Shown here piece by piece: positions 18,621-26,722 of a stretch of 64,000 nucleotides of DNA (position 1 is the stretch's first letter; each line of letters begins with the position of its first letter). Origin of the DNA: Cytophagales bacterium CG12_big_fil_rev_8_21_14_0_65_40_12 (GTDB lineage Bacteria > Bacteroidota > Bacteroidia > Cytophagales > Cyclobacteriaceae); contig PCUU01000060.1 of NCBI GenBank assembly GCA_002786855.1, positions 1 through 64,000 of the forward strand, written 5' to 3'. The position numbers and the translations under genes are program-made. Below the pieces are notes generated by a model. That model searched no databases. It was not told the origin of the DNA and saw only the letters and a list, made by a program, of their open reading frames with translations.

Positions 18621-19283
18621 ATGAATGTAAAAATTGCTGAAAGCTGGAAAAAGGAGTTATCTAATGAATTTGAGCAAGAGTACTTCTGTAAGCTTACTGC
18701 ATTTGTGAGGAATGAATACCAAACTCAAACTGTTTATCCAGCAGGAAATAACATTTTCAGGGCTTTCGATCGATGCAGTTTTGATAATGTAAAAGTGGTT
18801 ATTCTGGGGCAAGACCCATATCATGGTCCAAATCAGGCGAATGGTTTATGCTTTTCGGTAAAAGAAGGAATTCCTTTTCCACCTTCTTTGGTCAATATTT
18901 TCAAAGAAATAAAAGATGATATTGGCAAGGAGATTCCGCCCCATGGATCGCTGGATCGTTGGGCCGACCAAGGTGTTTTATTATTGAATGCTACACTCAC
19001 GGTCAGAGCGCATGAAGCTGGCTCTCATCAAAATATGGGCTGGGAAACTTTTACTGATGCAGTAATTCATCGCTTGGCTTCGCAAAGAAAAGGGATTGTA
19101 TATATGCTCTGGGGAAGTTACGCGCAGAAAAAAGCCGCCTTTGTCAGTTCTGCTGATAATTTAATCCTCAAAGCCCCACATCCATCACCACTTTCATCTT
19201 ACCGTGGCTTTTTTGGCTGTAAGCACTTTAGTAAAGCAAATGAGTATTTAGAAGAAAAAGGGTTGAGTAAAATTAAGTGGTAA
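18621..19283 (+). CDS. ung: Uracil-DNA glycosylase, family 1
   Basis: Removes uracil from DNA to start base-excision repair. The 220-residue protein has the water-activating motif GQDPYHGPNQANGLCFSV near residue 63 (catalytic Asp in GQDPYH) and the DNA-binding loop HPSPLSSYRGFFGCKHF near 190. Its length is normal. The final 97 codons and about 120 bp beyond the stop are duplicated, diverged, at 22973-23380 next to dapB, so this complete gene may be a hybrid made by recombination. An interspersed palindromic repeat follows the stop. Confidence 0.97.
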   Translation: MNVKIAESWKKELSNEFEQEYFCKLTAFVRNEYQTQTVYPAGNNIFRAFDRCSFDNVKVVILGQDPYHGPNQANGLCFSVKEGIPFPPSLVNIFKEIKDDIGKEIPPHGSLDRWADQGVLLLNATLTVRAHEAGSHQNMGWETFTDAVIHRLASQRKGIVYMLWGSYAQKKAAFVSSADNLILKAPHPSPLSSYRGFFGCKHFSKANEYLEEKGLSKIKW

Positions 19284-19400
19284 TTCAAGCCTAAAACTTA
19301 ATTTCAAGTACTCAGGACTGTTTTCTTTTCCTGAGGAACGAAGGATCTATATAATAAATGATAGTTCCTTCGGAAAGGCTCAGGGTGCAAAGTACATGGA
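18994..19400. repeat. Long direct repeat, left copy (ung 3' end and flank)
   Basis: About 400 bp covering the last 97 codons of ung and the following intergenic segment, repeated in the same orientation at 22973-23380 with scattered substitutions. The offset between copies is 3,979 bp. The three beta-propeller genes lie between the two copies. Confidence 0.8.
19330..19384. repeat. 55-bp interspersed palindromic repeat, copy 1
   Basis: CCTGAG, three bases, CGAAGGA, then after a variable centre TCCTTCG and CTCAGG: an interrupted inverted repeat. Three more copies occur in this window (23309, 51616, 55307), all intergenic and about 55 bp long. Here it lies between ung and the convergent beta-propeller gene. 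Confidence 0.7.
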
Positions 19401-19413
19401 TGATCTAAAATTT

Positions 19414-20499
19414 TTATTTTAAAGATACTATTGATATTACCGGATTATCATATTGAGATAAGCCATCAATAACTTCATGTACCTCCATAGCATCTTTGAT
19501 AAAATAGAATTCATCTAATTCCTCATCCCAAAGCCTAAGCTTAACTTTTCCGGTATTGAAAACGGTATCTTCAAAACCTTCCTTTACTGTGACAAAGGAT
19601 TTATTCCTTAAGTCTATCAAACATTGATGTTGTACAGAGTTATAGATGAAACTGACTAGTATGTAATTTCGACTTCTGACTATTGAGGAAATCAGAAATT
19701 TCTCCTTTAGTCGATCATTTATGCCAAAATCAATTTTATGCGTAGGGCTGAGCTGATTATTGTTAATAGAGAAAAGTGTATCTCTTGAAATCTGCTCTCT
19801 GTAAACAACAGGATAATAGAGGAAACTCTGGTTGTTTACATTGGATATAAAGTCTATACCAAAGCCCAAAACGGCTGCAGAACCATTAATTACTTGAGTT
19901 GATCGAACAGGCATACTATCGGTTACATTAAGGTCACTATTCAAAATGTGTAAGATTGTCTGGTTGACTTTTCCTTTACCAGACGCATCGGGAGCTCCAA
20001 ATTCAGTTTTTAAAAGGGCGGTTTTGTCAGTCAATGCCAGCACAGCATCGAATATGCCAGAGTATACTTTCTCCTTTAGAAAAACCCCATCAAAGTCATA
20101 GACTAGTAATTTATTGAAAGACGTGCCGTAGATTTTTTTTTCGTTTGCATTAATGGCTATAGAAGTCAATAGGGTATATTCTCCTGGGCCTTGCCCTTTA
20201 GTACCAAATGACGTGATAAAGTTTCCTTTATGGTCATATTTGAATATTTGAATAGCGTCTGATATAAAGATGAAGTCATCGGAGTGGGACAAGTTTCGGA
20301 CTTGTCCTATTAACTCATTCCTGGTTTCGAGTTTTATTGTTCGGTTGGATTTAGAGATTTCGTACAGACTTGTAGAGGTATTGCTCGTATTTACTTTTAA
20401 TACTTCAATGTTACCATGTGTGCCTGCCGAGCGTTTTTGGCATGATGTAAACAACAGAATTAAGAGGGAAGTTATTATTGCTGACAGTCTAAAGGTCAT
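19414..20499 (-). CDS. Six-bladed beta-propeller lipoprotein
   Basis: A 361-residue lipoprotein: signal MTFRLSAIITSLLILLFTSC with Cys at 20. The body contains propeller-type strands such as FKYDHKGNFITSFGTKGQGPGEY (near residue 85, of which KGQGPGEY is the marker of Bacteroidota 6-bladed propellers), then KLLVYDFDGVFLKEK. Many such proteins are of unknown function, and some are found near peptide or quinohemoprotein systems. It is the last gene of a three-gene minus-strand operon (spacings 9 and 18 bp) whose members share this fold but little sequence. Confidence 0.78.
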   Translation of the reverse strand: MTFRLSAIITSLLILLFTSCQKRSAGTHGNIEVLKVNTSNTSTSLYEISKSNRTIKLETRNELIGQVRNLSHSDDFIFISDAIQIFKYDHKGNFITSFGTKGQGPGEYTLLTSIAINANEKKIYGTSFNKLLVYDFDGVFLKEKVYSGIFDAVLALTDKTALLKTEFGAPDASGKGKVNQTILHILNSDLNVTDSMPVRSTQVINGSAAVLGFGIDFISNVNNQSFLYYPVVYREQISRDTLFSINNNQLSPTHKIDFGINDRLKEKFLISSIVRSRNYILVSFIYNSVQHQCLIDLRNKSFVTVKEGFEDTVFNTGKVKLRLWDEELDEFYFIKDAMEVHEVIDGLSQYDNPVISIVSLK

Positions 20500-20517
20500 A
20501 ATTGTTTATTTAGAAAC

Positions 20518-21558
20518 TCATTTAGTTGAAGCAATAAATAGAATTTTCTTTGCCTTAACATTCTTAAATTTAGGTACATCTGATGGGTTCTTTAAATAAT
20601 AGAATAATTGAGTACTTTGGGCGCTGGGCTTGTTTTTAATGGAAATACTCGGGATAAAGTATCCTGAATCATAAATATCATCTAATATTCCTGCTTCTAT
20701 TTTATACTGAGACGCTTTGAAAGGAATCAGGTAGCTCTTCTGGCTTTTTAGGTTGTACAAAAAGATCATGGATGCACGAGAAGGATAAGAACAGGAAGCA
20801 AAGACCCATGACCCTACTATGCCTTGGCTTAGACTGGGTTTCTTCACCAAGGGTAACTTTATGTTAAGTTCAACATATTTTTTGAGCTCGTTATTATGAA
20901 GTTCATAGATTGTATTGTCTACATGAAAGGATATAAAAGCCTTGTCATTATTGTATGTTGACTGAGGTTTAAAGCCCATAAAAAAAGCATCTTCAGAAGG
21001 ATCAGTTATTTTAGCAAGGTTCACTGCTTTTGTCAGGTCAAGACCAACGTACTGATTGAGTGAGTATGACCATCTTGAGTTATCAAAATTCATTACCACT
21101 CCATATAGATTACTTGAATAGATAAAAAAATGATTAGTGTCTACTTCGGAGGTAGAAACTCTCTCACCTGTGTTTGAATAATAACTAAGTTTTTTCTTGG
21201 TAGAGACTCCAAGGATTTCATTCTCAAAATCATACACTAGGCCAAAACGAGCATTTGAAGTTTCGCCTATTTGTTTGAGGAATGAACCATCTTTTGAAAA
21301 CTGAAGAACTTTAAAAATCCCTTCGTTATCTGTTTTAAGGAACGTGGATAGAAATAAGAAGTCATCAATGACGACTACCTCATAAATATCCGAGAACTCA
21401 CCATGCTTGGTGTCTTCCAATGGAATTGCACTCACTTGGTCTGTGAAGTCAGTCAGACTTAGCTTGCCTTTTGCCATAGAAAGACTTACCTCTACTTGAG
21501 TTTGATATGCTGATAGTCCAGAAGTAATCAGTAGTGTTAGTAAGAAAAGGTATTTCAT
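20518..21558 (-). CDS. Secreted six-bladed beta-propeller protein
   Basis: A 346-residue protein with a Sec signal peptide (MKYLFLLTLLITSGLSA) and no lipobox. The motif FSKDGSFLKQIGETSNARFG near residue 87 occupies the place of the GxGPGEY blade motif in the neighbouring propeller but has lost the GPG. The VSAIPLEDT segment after the signal peptide matches the entry strand seen in this family (usually LETT). It is co-directional with its two neighbours, 18 bp before the next. No function is recognised; the fold call rests on these motifs and the neighbours. Confidence 0.65.
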   Translation of the reverse strand: MKYLFLLTLLITSGLSAYQTQVEVSLSMAKGKLSLTDFTDQVSAIPLEDTKHGEFSDIYEVVVIDDFLFLSTFLKTDNEGIFKVLQFSKDGSFLKQIGETSNARFGLVYDFENEILGVSTKKKLSYYSNTGERVSTSEVDTNHFFIYSSNLYGVVMNFDNSRWSYSLNQYVGLDLTKAVNLAKITDPSEDAFFMGFKPQSTYNNDKAFISFHVDNTIYELHNNELKKYVELNIKLPLVKKPSLSQGIVGSWVFASCSYPSRASMIFLYNLKSQKSYLIPFKASQYKIEAGILDDIYDSGYFIPSISIKNKPSAQSTQLFYYLKNPSDVPKFKNVKAKKILFIASTK

Positions 21559-21567
21559 TGGCAGGCT

Positions 21568-22854
21568 TTAATGACTTTTTAATTTACCAATCATTACAAT
21601 GGGATTGTCTTCTGGTTTAATTCGTGATAGCGCTGATAGTTCTGATGGGAGCTTACTCGCCAATTCAGGGTTTTTATCAAACCAAGTGAGTACATCTTCA
21701 GCCGTTACAAAACCAACAAGTTTATTATTCTCCCTGTCAAGGTAAGAGGGACGAAAAGGTATGAAATCATCAATATTACTATAAAATCCATGAGTTGCAT
21801 CGTTGCGTAGTTTTGAAACGTGTGTGGTGCCTTTACGTTTATCGAAAAATCCATAAGACAATTCTTCCTTATATATAGTCGAAAAAATCAAAAAGTTATC
21901 GTTTTCGATTAGAGACTCAATGAAGATATACCCTGTCCTGTCGACATATGGATACGGTGGATTTACCTTTAGATAAGACGCTTCATTTGGGAAAGAGTGC
22001 TTATATCGGTCTTGATAGGGTGGTGATTTTTCTTCTAGATCAAATACAAACCGTGGACTTAGGTTCTCATCATTCACCACAAATAGCGTATCAGAATATC
22101 GCTCTTTAAAGATTACTTGCCTGTTATATTCATAAAAAATCGCTTCAGCATAAGAATTGTCTCGATTTGATCTCTCTTCTAAAGTTTGTCCTTGAGGGTA
22201 TGCTTTTTTAAGGATCCCTTTATCATTAAATCGGATTATCCTAAAAGGGGAATCACCAAATACATTAGGCAAAAAGCAAAATATATTTTCATCGTCCTGA
22301 ATAAAAAAATCGAATAAAAGCGAAGATGTTGGAGAGAGTAGTGTGTCATTATCTACAATCACATCCCTAATGTTGATTCTGTTTACTATTTCTCCTGTAG
22401 ATATATTGTATTCGAATATCTCTTTCCAATTTCTTGACAACACAGAGACTAATCCTAGATTGGATCTGTCATTAATACTCTTAGAAACCAATCCATAGGA
22501 GTCAGGAGCAGTTCCAAATTTACCGATATCTAAAATATATTCTCCTGTTTGTTGACTGAACAAGGCCATTTGCTTATTGTATTTGACAAATAATTTATCA
22601 TCACCTATAGTCGATATCATATAGGGATTGGCCAGCTTAAATGTATTTTCATTCGTTTCTAACGTGACGTATTCGAAAGATTCAATTCCTAAAACAGATG
22701 CATTAATAGGTTTACTGGACTCAATGGCTTTGGCAACTTCTATATGCTCAATGCTGGACGCAGGCGTTTTACTTTTTTCCTTATTAGTACATGAAAGGAC
22801 ACAGAAAATAACACTGCATAAAACTGCCTTAAAGATAATGTTTAGGTACTCCAT
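21568..22854 (-). CDS. Six-bladed beta-propeller lipoprotein (first gene of operon)
   Basis: A protein of 428 residues from the ATG at 22854; an earlier in-frame ATG at 22887 would put extra residues before a clean lipoprotein signal (MEYLNIIFKAVLCSVIFCVLSC, Cys at 22), so the later start is preferred. The body begins with ESFEYVTLETNENTFKLANP, of which YVTLETNE is the usual first strand of Bacteroidota 6-bladed propellers, and continues with DIGKFGTAPDSYG, a degenerate GxGPGEY motif. It leads the three-gene operon. Base composition looks AT-richer than dapB or ung on either side. Confidence 0.72.
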   Translation of the reverse strand: MEYLNIIFKAVLCSVIFCVLSCTNKEKSKTPASSIEHIEVAKAIESSKPINASVLGIESFEYVTLETNENTFKLANPYMISTIGDDKLFVKYNKQMALFSQQTGEYILDIGKFGTAPDSYGLVSKSINDRSNLGLVSVLSRNWKEIFEYNISTGEIVNRINIRDVIVDNDTLLSPTSSLLFDFFIQDDENIFCFLPNVFGDSPFRIIRFNDKGILKKAYPQGQTLEERSNRDNSYAEAIFYEYNRQVIFKERYSDTLFVVNDENLSPRFVFDLEEKSPPYQDRYKHSFPNEASYLKVNPPYPYVDRTGYIFIESLIENDNFLIFSTIYKEELSYGFFDKRKGTTHVSKLRNDATHGFYSNIDDFIPFRPSYLDRENNKLVGFVTAEDVLTWFDKNPELASKLPSELSALSRIKPEDNPIVMIGKLKSH

Positions 22855-22972
22855 ATATTTGAATGAAATAGAACTGAAACTACACATTGTAACCGTAGTT
22901 CATAATTATTAATTTTTAAGTTAAATAAGTAATTAATTGCGTAATAGTATTATGTATTAATGCTGATTCCAG

Positions 22973-23262
22973 CACTCACGGTAAGAGCACATGAAGCTGG
23001 CTCTCATCAAAATAAAGGTTGGGAAATTTTTACCGATGCCGTGATTCATCGTTTGGCTTCGCAAAGAAAAGGGATTGTATATATGCTCTGGGGCAGTTAT
23101 GCACAGAAAAAAGCGTCCTTTGTCAGTTCTGCAGATAATTTAATTCTGAAAGCCCCACATCCATCCCCACTTTCATCTTACCGCGGTTTTTTTGGCTGTA
23201 AGCACTTTAGTCAGGCGAACGCTTATTTGGAGGAAAGGGGCTTGGGTAAAATTGAATGGTGA
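22973..23262 (+). pseudogene. Truncated second copy of ung (C-terminal 97 codons)
   Basis: The translation from ALTVRAHEAGSHQN to the stop matches the C-terminal part of the complete Ung at 18621 with about nine differences over 96 residues, including HPSPLSSYRGFFGCKHF. The first 124 codons, with the catalytic GQDPYH, are absent; homology starts abruptly at CACTCACGGT (22973, equal to 18994). An ATG at 22960 opens the frame by chance. The frame has no internal stop, so the truncation is recent or the copy is still constrained. Similarity continues about 120 bp past the stop, including the palindromic repeat. It cannot be an active glycosylase. Confidence 0.88.
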
Positions 23263-23308
23263 TTCAAGTTTAAAACTACTTTTCTGGCACCCATGATTGT
23301 TTTCTTTT

Positions 23309-23364
23309 CCTGAGGAACGAAGGATCTATGGCGTGAAAGATAGTTCCTTCGCTAAGGCTCAGGA
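23309..23364. repeat. 55-bp interspersed palindromic repeat, copy 2
   Basis: Same element as at 19330: CCTGAGGAACGAAGGA on the left, TCCTTCG and CTCAGGA on the right. It lies between the truncated ung copy and the dapB stop and belongs to the long direct repeat. Confidence 0.7.
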
Positions 23365-23414
23365 TAAAAAGGAAATGGATAATTATAGAATTTATGACTT
23401 TGGGTGACCTAGGC

Positions 23415-24131
23415 TCAAAACTTCAAAAAGTCATCCATGCTTTTTACACCACTTTGGCTTGGAAGCCATTCAGCAACGAGTAAAGCGCCCATCGCAAAAC
23501 CTTCACGGGAATGAGCAGTGTGGGTAATTTCTATAGAATCAACTTTTGAATCGTAGTAAATGGAATGTGTTCCTGGTGCAGGGTCAACTCTTTCAGAAAT
23601 AATCGAAAGCTCATGGGCTTGGTCAGTAGGGGAGTTGATCCACTTTTCTTTTCGATCTACATTATCGAGGATGCCTTGCGCTAAGGTAATCGCAGTACCA
23701 CTTGGTGCATCTAGCTTGTGCGTGTGATGAATTTCCTTCATGGCTACATCATAGTCCGCTTGACCATTCATCAGCTTAGCCAAAAACTGATTGACTTTGA
23801 AGAAGATATTTACGCCAATACTAAAGTTGGAAGCGAAGAGATAAGTGCCTCCATTAGCCTTGCAATAGTTATCAATCTCTGATTTTTGATCTAACCAACC
23901 TGTTGTACCTACGGCCACCGGAATTTTATGATCAATACACCATTTGATATTACTCGGAGCAGCATGCGGCTGACTAAAATCAATGGCAACATCTATTTTT
24001 GAGGTATCCAGACTCTCTAACTCAGCTAGGTTATCAATGTTGATCTTCGCTGCGATGGTATGATTTCTACCTAAGGCCAAATGTTCTATCATTTGACCCA
24101 TTTTTCCATAACCTAATAAAAGAATGTTCAT
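23415..24131 (-). CDS. dapB: 4-hydroxy-tetrahydrodipicolinate reductase
   Basis: Reduces dihydrodipicolinate with NAD(P)H in lysine and diaminopimelate synthesis. The 238-residue protein has the nucleotide-binding start ILLLGYGKMGQM (GxGxMG), AVGTTGW near residue 74, the substrate signature EIHHTHKLDAPSGTAI near 135 with the catalytic His-His and Lys, and HTAHSREGFAMGAL near the end. It is somewhat shorter than the E. coli enzyme (273), as usual in Bacteroidota. Its start overlaps the DUF5683 gene by 4 bp. In related genomes, as I recall, lepB normally follows dapB; here the ung fragment does. Confidence 0.95.
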   Translation of the reverse strand: MNILLLGYGKMGQMIEHLALGRNHTIAAKINIDNLAELESLDTSKIDVAIDFSQPHAAPSNIKWCIDHKIPVAVGTTGWLDQKSEIDNYCKANGGTYLFASNFSIGVNIFFKVNQFLAKLMNGQADYDVAMKEIHHTHKLDAPSGTAITLAQGILDNVDRKEKWINSPTDQAHELSIISERVDPAPGTHSIYYDSKVDSIEITHTAHSREGFAMGALLVAEWLPSQSGVKSMDDFLKF

Positions 24132-24700
24132 CGTGATCTGATTGGAATGGTAACTCCTATCCCTAAATAGGGCGCTCCATTATTGATTACGCCCACTTTG
24201 GGTTTAAAAGTAGCAAGGTTATCGCTCACATTGAAGCCCTTTAGATGGGCATCAATCGAAGCATCAATAATATTTAAGCCATATACTCCTACTAGTGTAA
24301 GAATAACAAGGTCCCTGTTTTTTCTCCAAAAATCGGCTTGACGTCTAAGAGCACGAAGTTGATTCTCACTTATGACTTCGCCATTCGCTTGTTCTGCCAG
24401 CAGCTCTTTAACTTTATCAGTGGCTAAAATTCTGTTTTCATTGTTGAGATCTATATAGTAAACCGCAAAACCAATCCCGGTATAGAGAATGGGTACTTTC
24501 CACCAACTGTCATTATAAATTTGGCCAAGACCCGGCAGCATTGCCGAGAGCGTAGAGGCCTTGCGAGGGTCATATTCCTTCTTGAGTTGTGTAGGTTGAA
24601 TGGTATCGCCTTCAATAAGTCGCTTATCAAAAGAGTTGCCTTGGGCATTTAACCCAAACGAGCAAAAAATGATATAGAAAGCGAAAAGATACTTCAACAT
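24128..24700 (-). CDS. DUF5683-domain protein
   Basis: A 190-residue protein with a signal peptide (cleavage after NAQG region, residues 1-20), the core RKASTLSAMLPGLGQIYNDSWWKVPILY near residue 45 (two short pieces of which, LPGLGQIYN and WWKVPILY, define the family) and one or two membrane helices. It is almost always found between parB and dapB in Bacteroidota, and its role is unknown. It overlaps both parB (1 bp) and dapB (4 bp), so the four genes parA to dapB are probably one transcript. Confidence 0.88.
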   Translation of the reverse strand: MLKYLFAFYIIFCSFGLNAQGNSFDKRLIEGDTIQPTQLKKEYDPRKASTLSAMLPGLGQIYNDSWWKVPILYTGIGFAVYYIDLNNENRILATDKVKELLAEQANGEVISENQLRALRRQADFWRKNRDLVILTLVGVYGLNIIDASIDAHLKGFNVSDNLATFKPKVGVINNGAPYLGIGVTIPIRSR

Positions 24701-25602
24701 TACAAATCAATGATCTCTAAAATACGGTTTAGATCTTCAGTAGAAACAAATGGAATTTTGATTTCTCCTCTGAACTGGCCATCCGCTTTTAGGTTTACCC
24801 TAGTTCCAAAGTGAGAAGATAGCTTGTGCTGAATTTGTTGCACTTCATAAGTTCTATGATGGCTATCTCCTTTTTCTGGTTTCGCTTTTGGCTCCGCAGG
24901 GTTCATCAAATCGCGTACCAGTTGTTCTACTTTTCTAACAGAAAGGTCTTCTTCAATGGCTTTTTTGTAAATGTGCAATTGCTTGTCAATGTCTTCTACA
25001 TTGATCAAGGCGCGGGCATGTCCCATCGAGATTTTATTGTCTCTCAATCCTGCTTGAATATCTGGCGGTAACTTTAGCAGTCTTAGGTAGTTATTGACCG
25101 TGGTCCTGTTCTTGCCCACTCGCTCACCCAGCTCTTCTTGCTTGATCTGACATTCAGAAAGCAACCTTTGATAACTCAGGGCGATTTCGAGGGCATTCAG
25201 GTTTTCGCGCTGAATGTTTTCGATAATGGCCATTTCCAACATTTGCTGGTCATTGGCGGTGCGAACATAGGCTGGGATGGCGTTCAGCCCAGCAATTTTG
25301 GAAGCTTGGAAACGTCTTTCTCCTGAAATCAATTGATACTCGCCATCGCCCAGTTGTCGGACGGTGATCGGTTGAATGATGCCCTGTACTTTGATGGAAT
25401 CAGCCAATTCTTCTAAAGCTGTTCTGTCGAAATGCGTCCGAGGCTGGAACGGGTTTACTTCAATTTGATCGAGGGGGATTTCGTTCATATTGCCCACAGA
25501 AGTGGTTTCGAAGTTATTGTTTCTTTCTGAGTTTGAATCCTCTAAAAGAGCACCTAAACCTCTTCCCAATACGTTTTTCTTTCTGGGTGCTTTTGCTGCC
25601 AT
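24700..25602 (-). CDS. parB: Chromosome-partitioning protein ParB
   Basis: CTP-dependent clamp that loads at parS and spreads, linking the origin region to ParA. The 300-residue protein has a short basic N-terminus (GRGLGALL, the ParA-contacting tail), the ParB/Srx domain with IEVNPFQPRTHFD near residue 47 and ISGERRFQASKIAG near 93 (the GERR CTP-binding motif), an HTH with RVGKNRTTVNNYLRLLKLP near 160, and a C-terminal dimerisation segment. It starts 79 bp after parA. No convincing parS was found in the window. Confidence 0.96.
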   Translation of the reverse strand: MAAKAPRKKNVLGRGLGALLEDSNSERNNNFETTSVGNMNEIPLDQIEVNPFQPRTHFDRTALEELADSIKVQGIIQPITVRQLGDGEYQLISGERRFQASKIAGLNAIPAYVRTANDQQMLEMAIIENIQRENLNALEIALSYQRLLSECQIKQEELGERVGKNRTTVNNYLRLLKLPPDIQAGLRDNKISMGHARALINVEDIDKQLHIYKKAIEEDLSVRKVEQLVRDLMNPAEPKAKPEKGDSHHRTYEVQQIQHKLSSHFGTRVNLKADGQFRGEIKIPFVSTEDLNRILEIIDL

Positions 25603-25681
25603 ATGCTTTATCTTAAAAATGAAAAGGGGAATTCCAACGCTAGGAAAACCAGCATCAAAATTACTTATTCATTTGGATTTT

Positions 25682-26446
25682 CTAATTTAAACGATCTCCG
25701 ATCTCTTTTGCCAAACTAAGGTAAGATAATGCACCTTTACTTTCTGCATCATGCACAATGGCAGGTAATCCAAAGCTAGGAGATTCGCTCAGTTTTACAT
25801 TTCGGGGAATGATGGTTTCAAACACCATGTCCTTAAAATGCGTGTGAACTTCTTCTACCACTTGATTCGAAAGCCTCAAACGGACATCGTACATTGTTAG
25901 CAAGATACCTTCTACCTCCAAGGCGGAGTTCAAACGTTTTTGAATGATCTTAATTGTATTCAGTAGTTTGCCTAAACCTTCTAAAGCAAAATATTCACAT
26001 TGTACAGGGATGATGACAGAGTCTGAAGCAGTCAATGCATTGATGGTGATTAAGCCTAATGACGGAGCACAGTCGATAAGAATGAAGTCATAATTATCTT
26101 TTATTTCGGCCAAAACGCCTCTCATTTTTTCTTCGCGCTGGTTCATGTTCACCATTTCTACCTCTGCGCCAACCAAATTAATGTGCGATGGCAAAAGGTC
26201 TAAAAATTTGATGTCGGTAGGAACGATGCAGTCTTTGATTGCTTCTTTGCCGACCATGCATTCATAAATACTTTTGGTGATTTCCCTAGGGTTATGTCCT
26301 AAACCAGAAGTGGTATTGGCCTGTGGATCGGCATCTACTACCAAGGTCCTGTATTCCAACACCGCTAAACTTGCGGCAAGGTTCATGGCTGTGGTTGTTT
26401 TACCTACTCCACCTTTTTGGTTCGCTATGGAAATAATTTTACCCAT
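25682..26446 (-). CDS. parA: Chromosome-partitioning ATPase ParA/Soj
   Basis: Dimerising ATPase that moves ParB-parS complexes over the nucleoid. The 254-residue protein opens with the deviant Walker [15 protein letters not shown] at residues 10-23, followed by [15 protein letters not shown] (A') near 38 and [10 protein letters not shown] near 120 (Walker B). This short chromosomal Soj form lacks the N-terminal HTH of plasmid ParA. It is the first gene of the parA-parB-DUF5683-dapB group and is separated from yidC by 276 bp that include the yidC terminator. Confidence 0.96.
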   Translation of the reverse strand: MGKIISIANQKGGVGKTTTAMNLAASLAVLEYRTLVVDADPQANTTSGLGHNPREITKSIYECMVGKEAIKDCIVPTDIKFLDLLPSHINLVGAEVEMVNMNQREEKMRGVLAEIKDNYDFILIDCAPSLGLITINALTASDSVIIPVQCEYFALEGLGKLLNTIKIIQKRLNSALEVEGILLTMYDVRLRLSNQVVEEVHTHFKDMVFETIIPRNVKLSESPSFGLPAIVHDAESKGALSYLSLAKEIGDRLN

Positions 26447-26691
26447 TTGTTAGTCTAAAAATGATTTCACTTCAGTTTTTGGTACTCAAGGCGAAAGGCC
26501 TGAAGCTGTTAGCAAATTTGTTCTACTGAGATTGCTCCCTTGGATGTAATCAGGAATAGAATCCAGTGTTCAACAACGTACAAAGATATAAGAATCATTG
26601 AAAGAATTTAGGCCGATGCATCAATTGAAAATGAACAATCTATGAACAATTGGCAACCTTTGGTTTCCCCCAACTTTAGGCCGAAATAACC

Positions 26692-26716
26692 AAAAAAAAG
26701 GAAGGTAAGCCCTTCC
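26692..26716 (-). terminator. Intrinsic terminator of pyrG-yidC
   Basis: On the minus strand GGAAGG-GCTTA-CCTTCC is followed by eight T residues, 7 bp after the yidC stop codon. Confidence 0.8.
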
Positions 26717-26722
26717 TCTTTC

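Larger units (their letters stand above)
22973..23380. repeat. Long direct repeat, right copy
   Basis: Partner of the repeat at 18994-19400. The left edge of homology is sharp, while the right edge fades about 20 bp after the palindromic repeat. Confidence 0.8.

Noticed and set aside
22960-23262. Second functional uracil-DNA glycosylase
   Set aside because: Lacks the N-terminal half with the catalytic GQDPYH motif.
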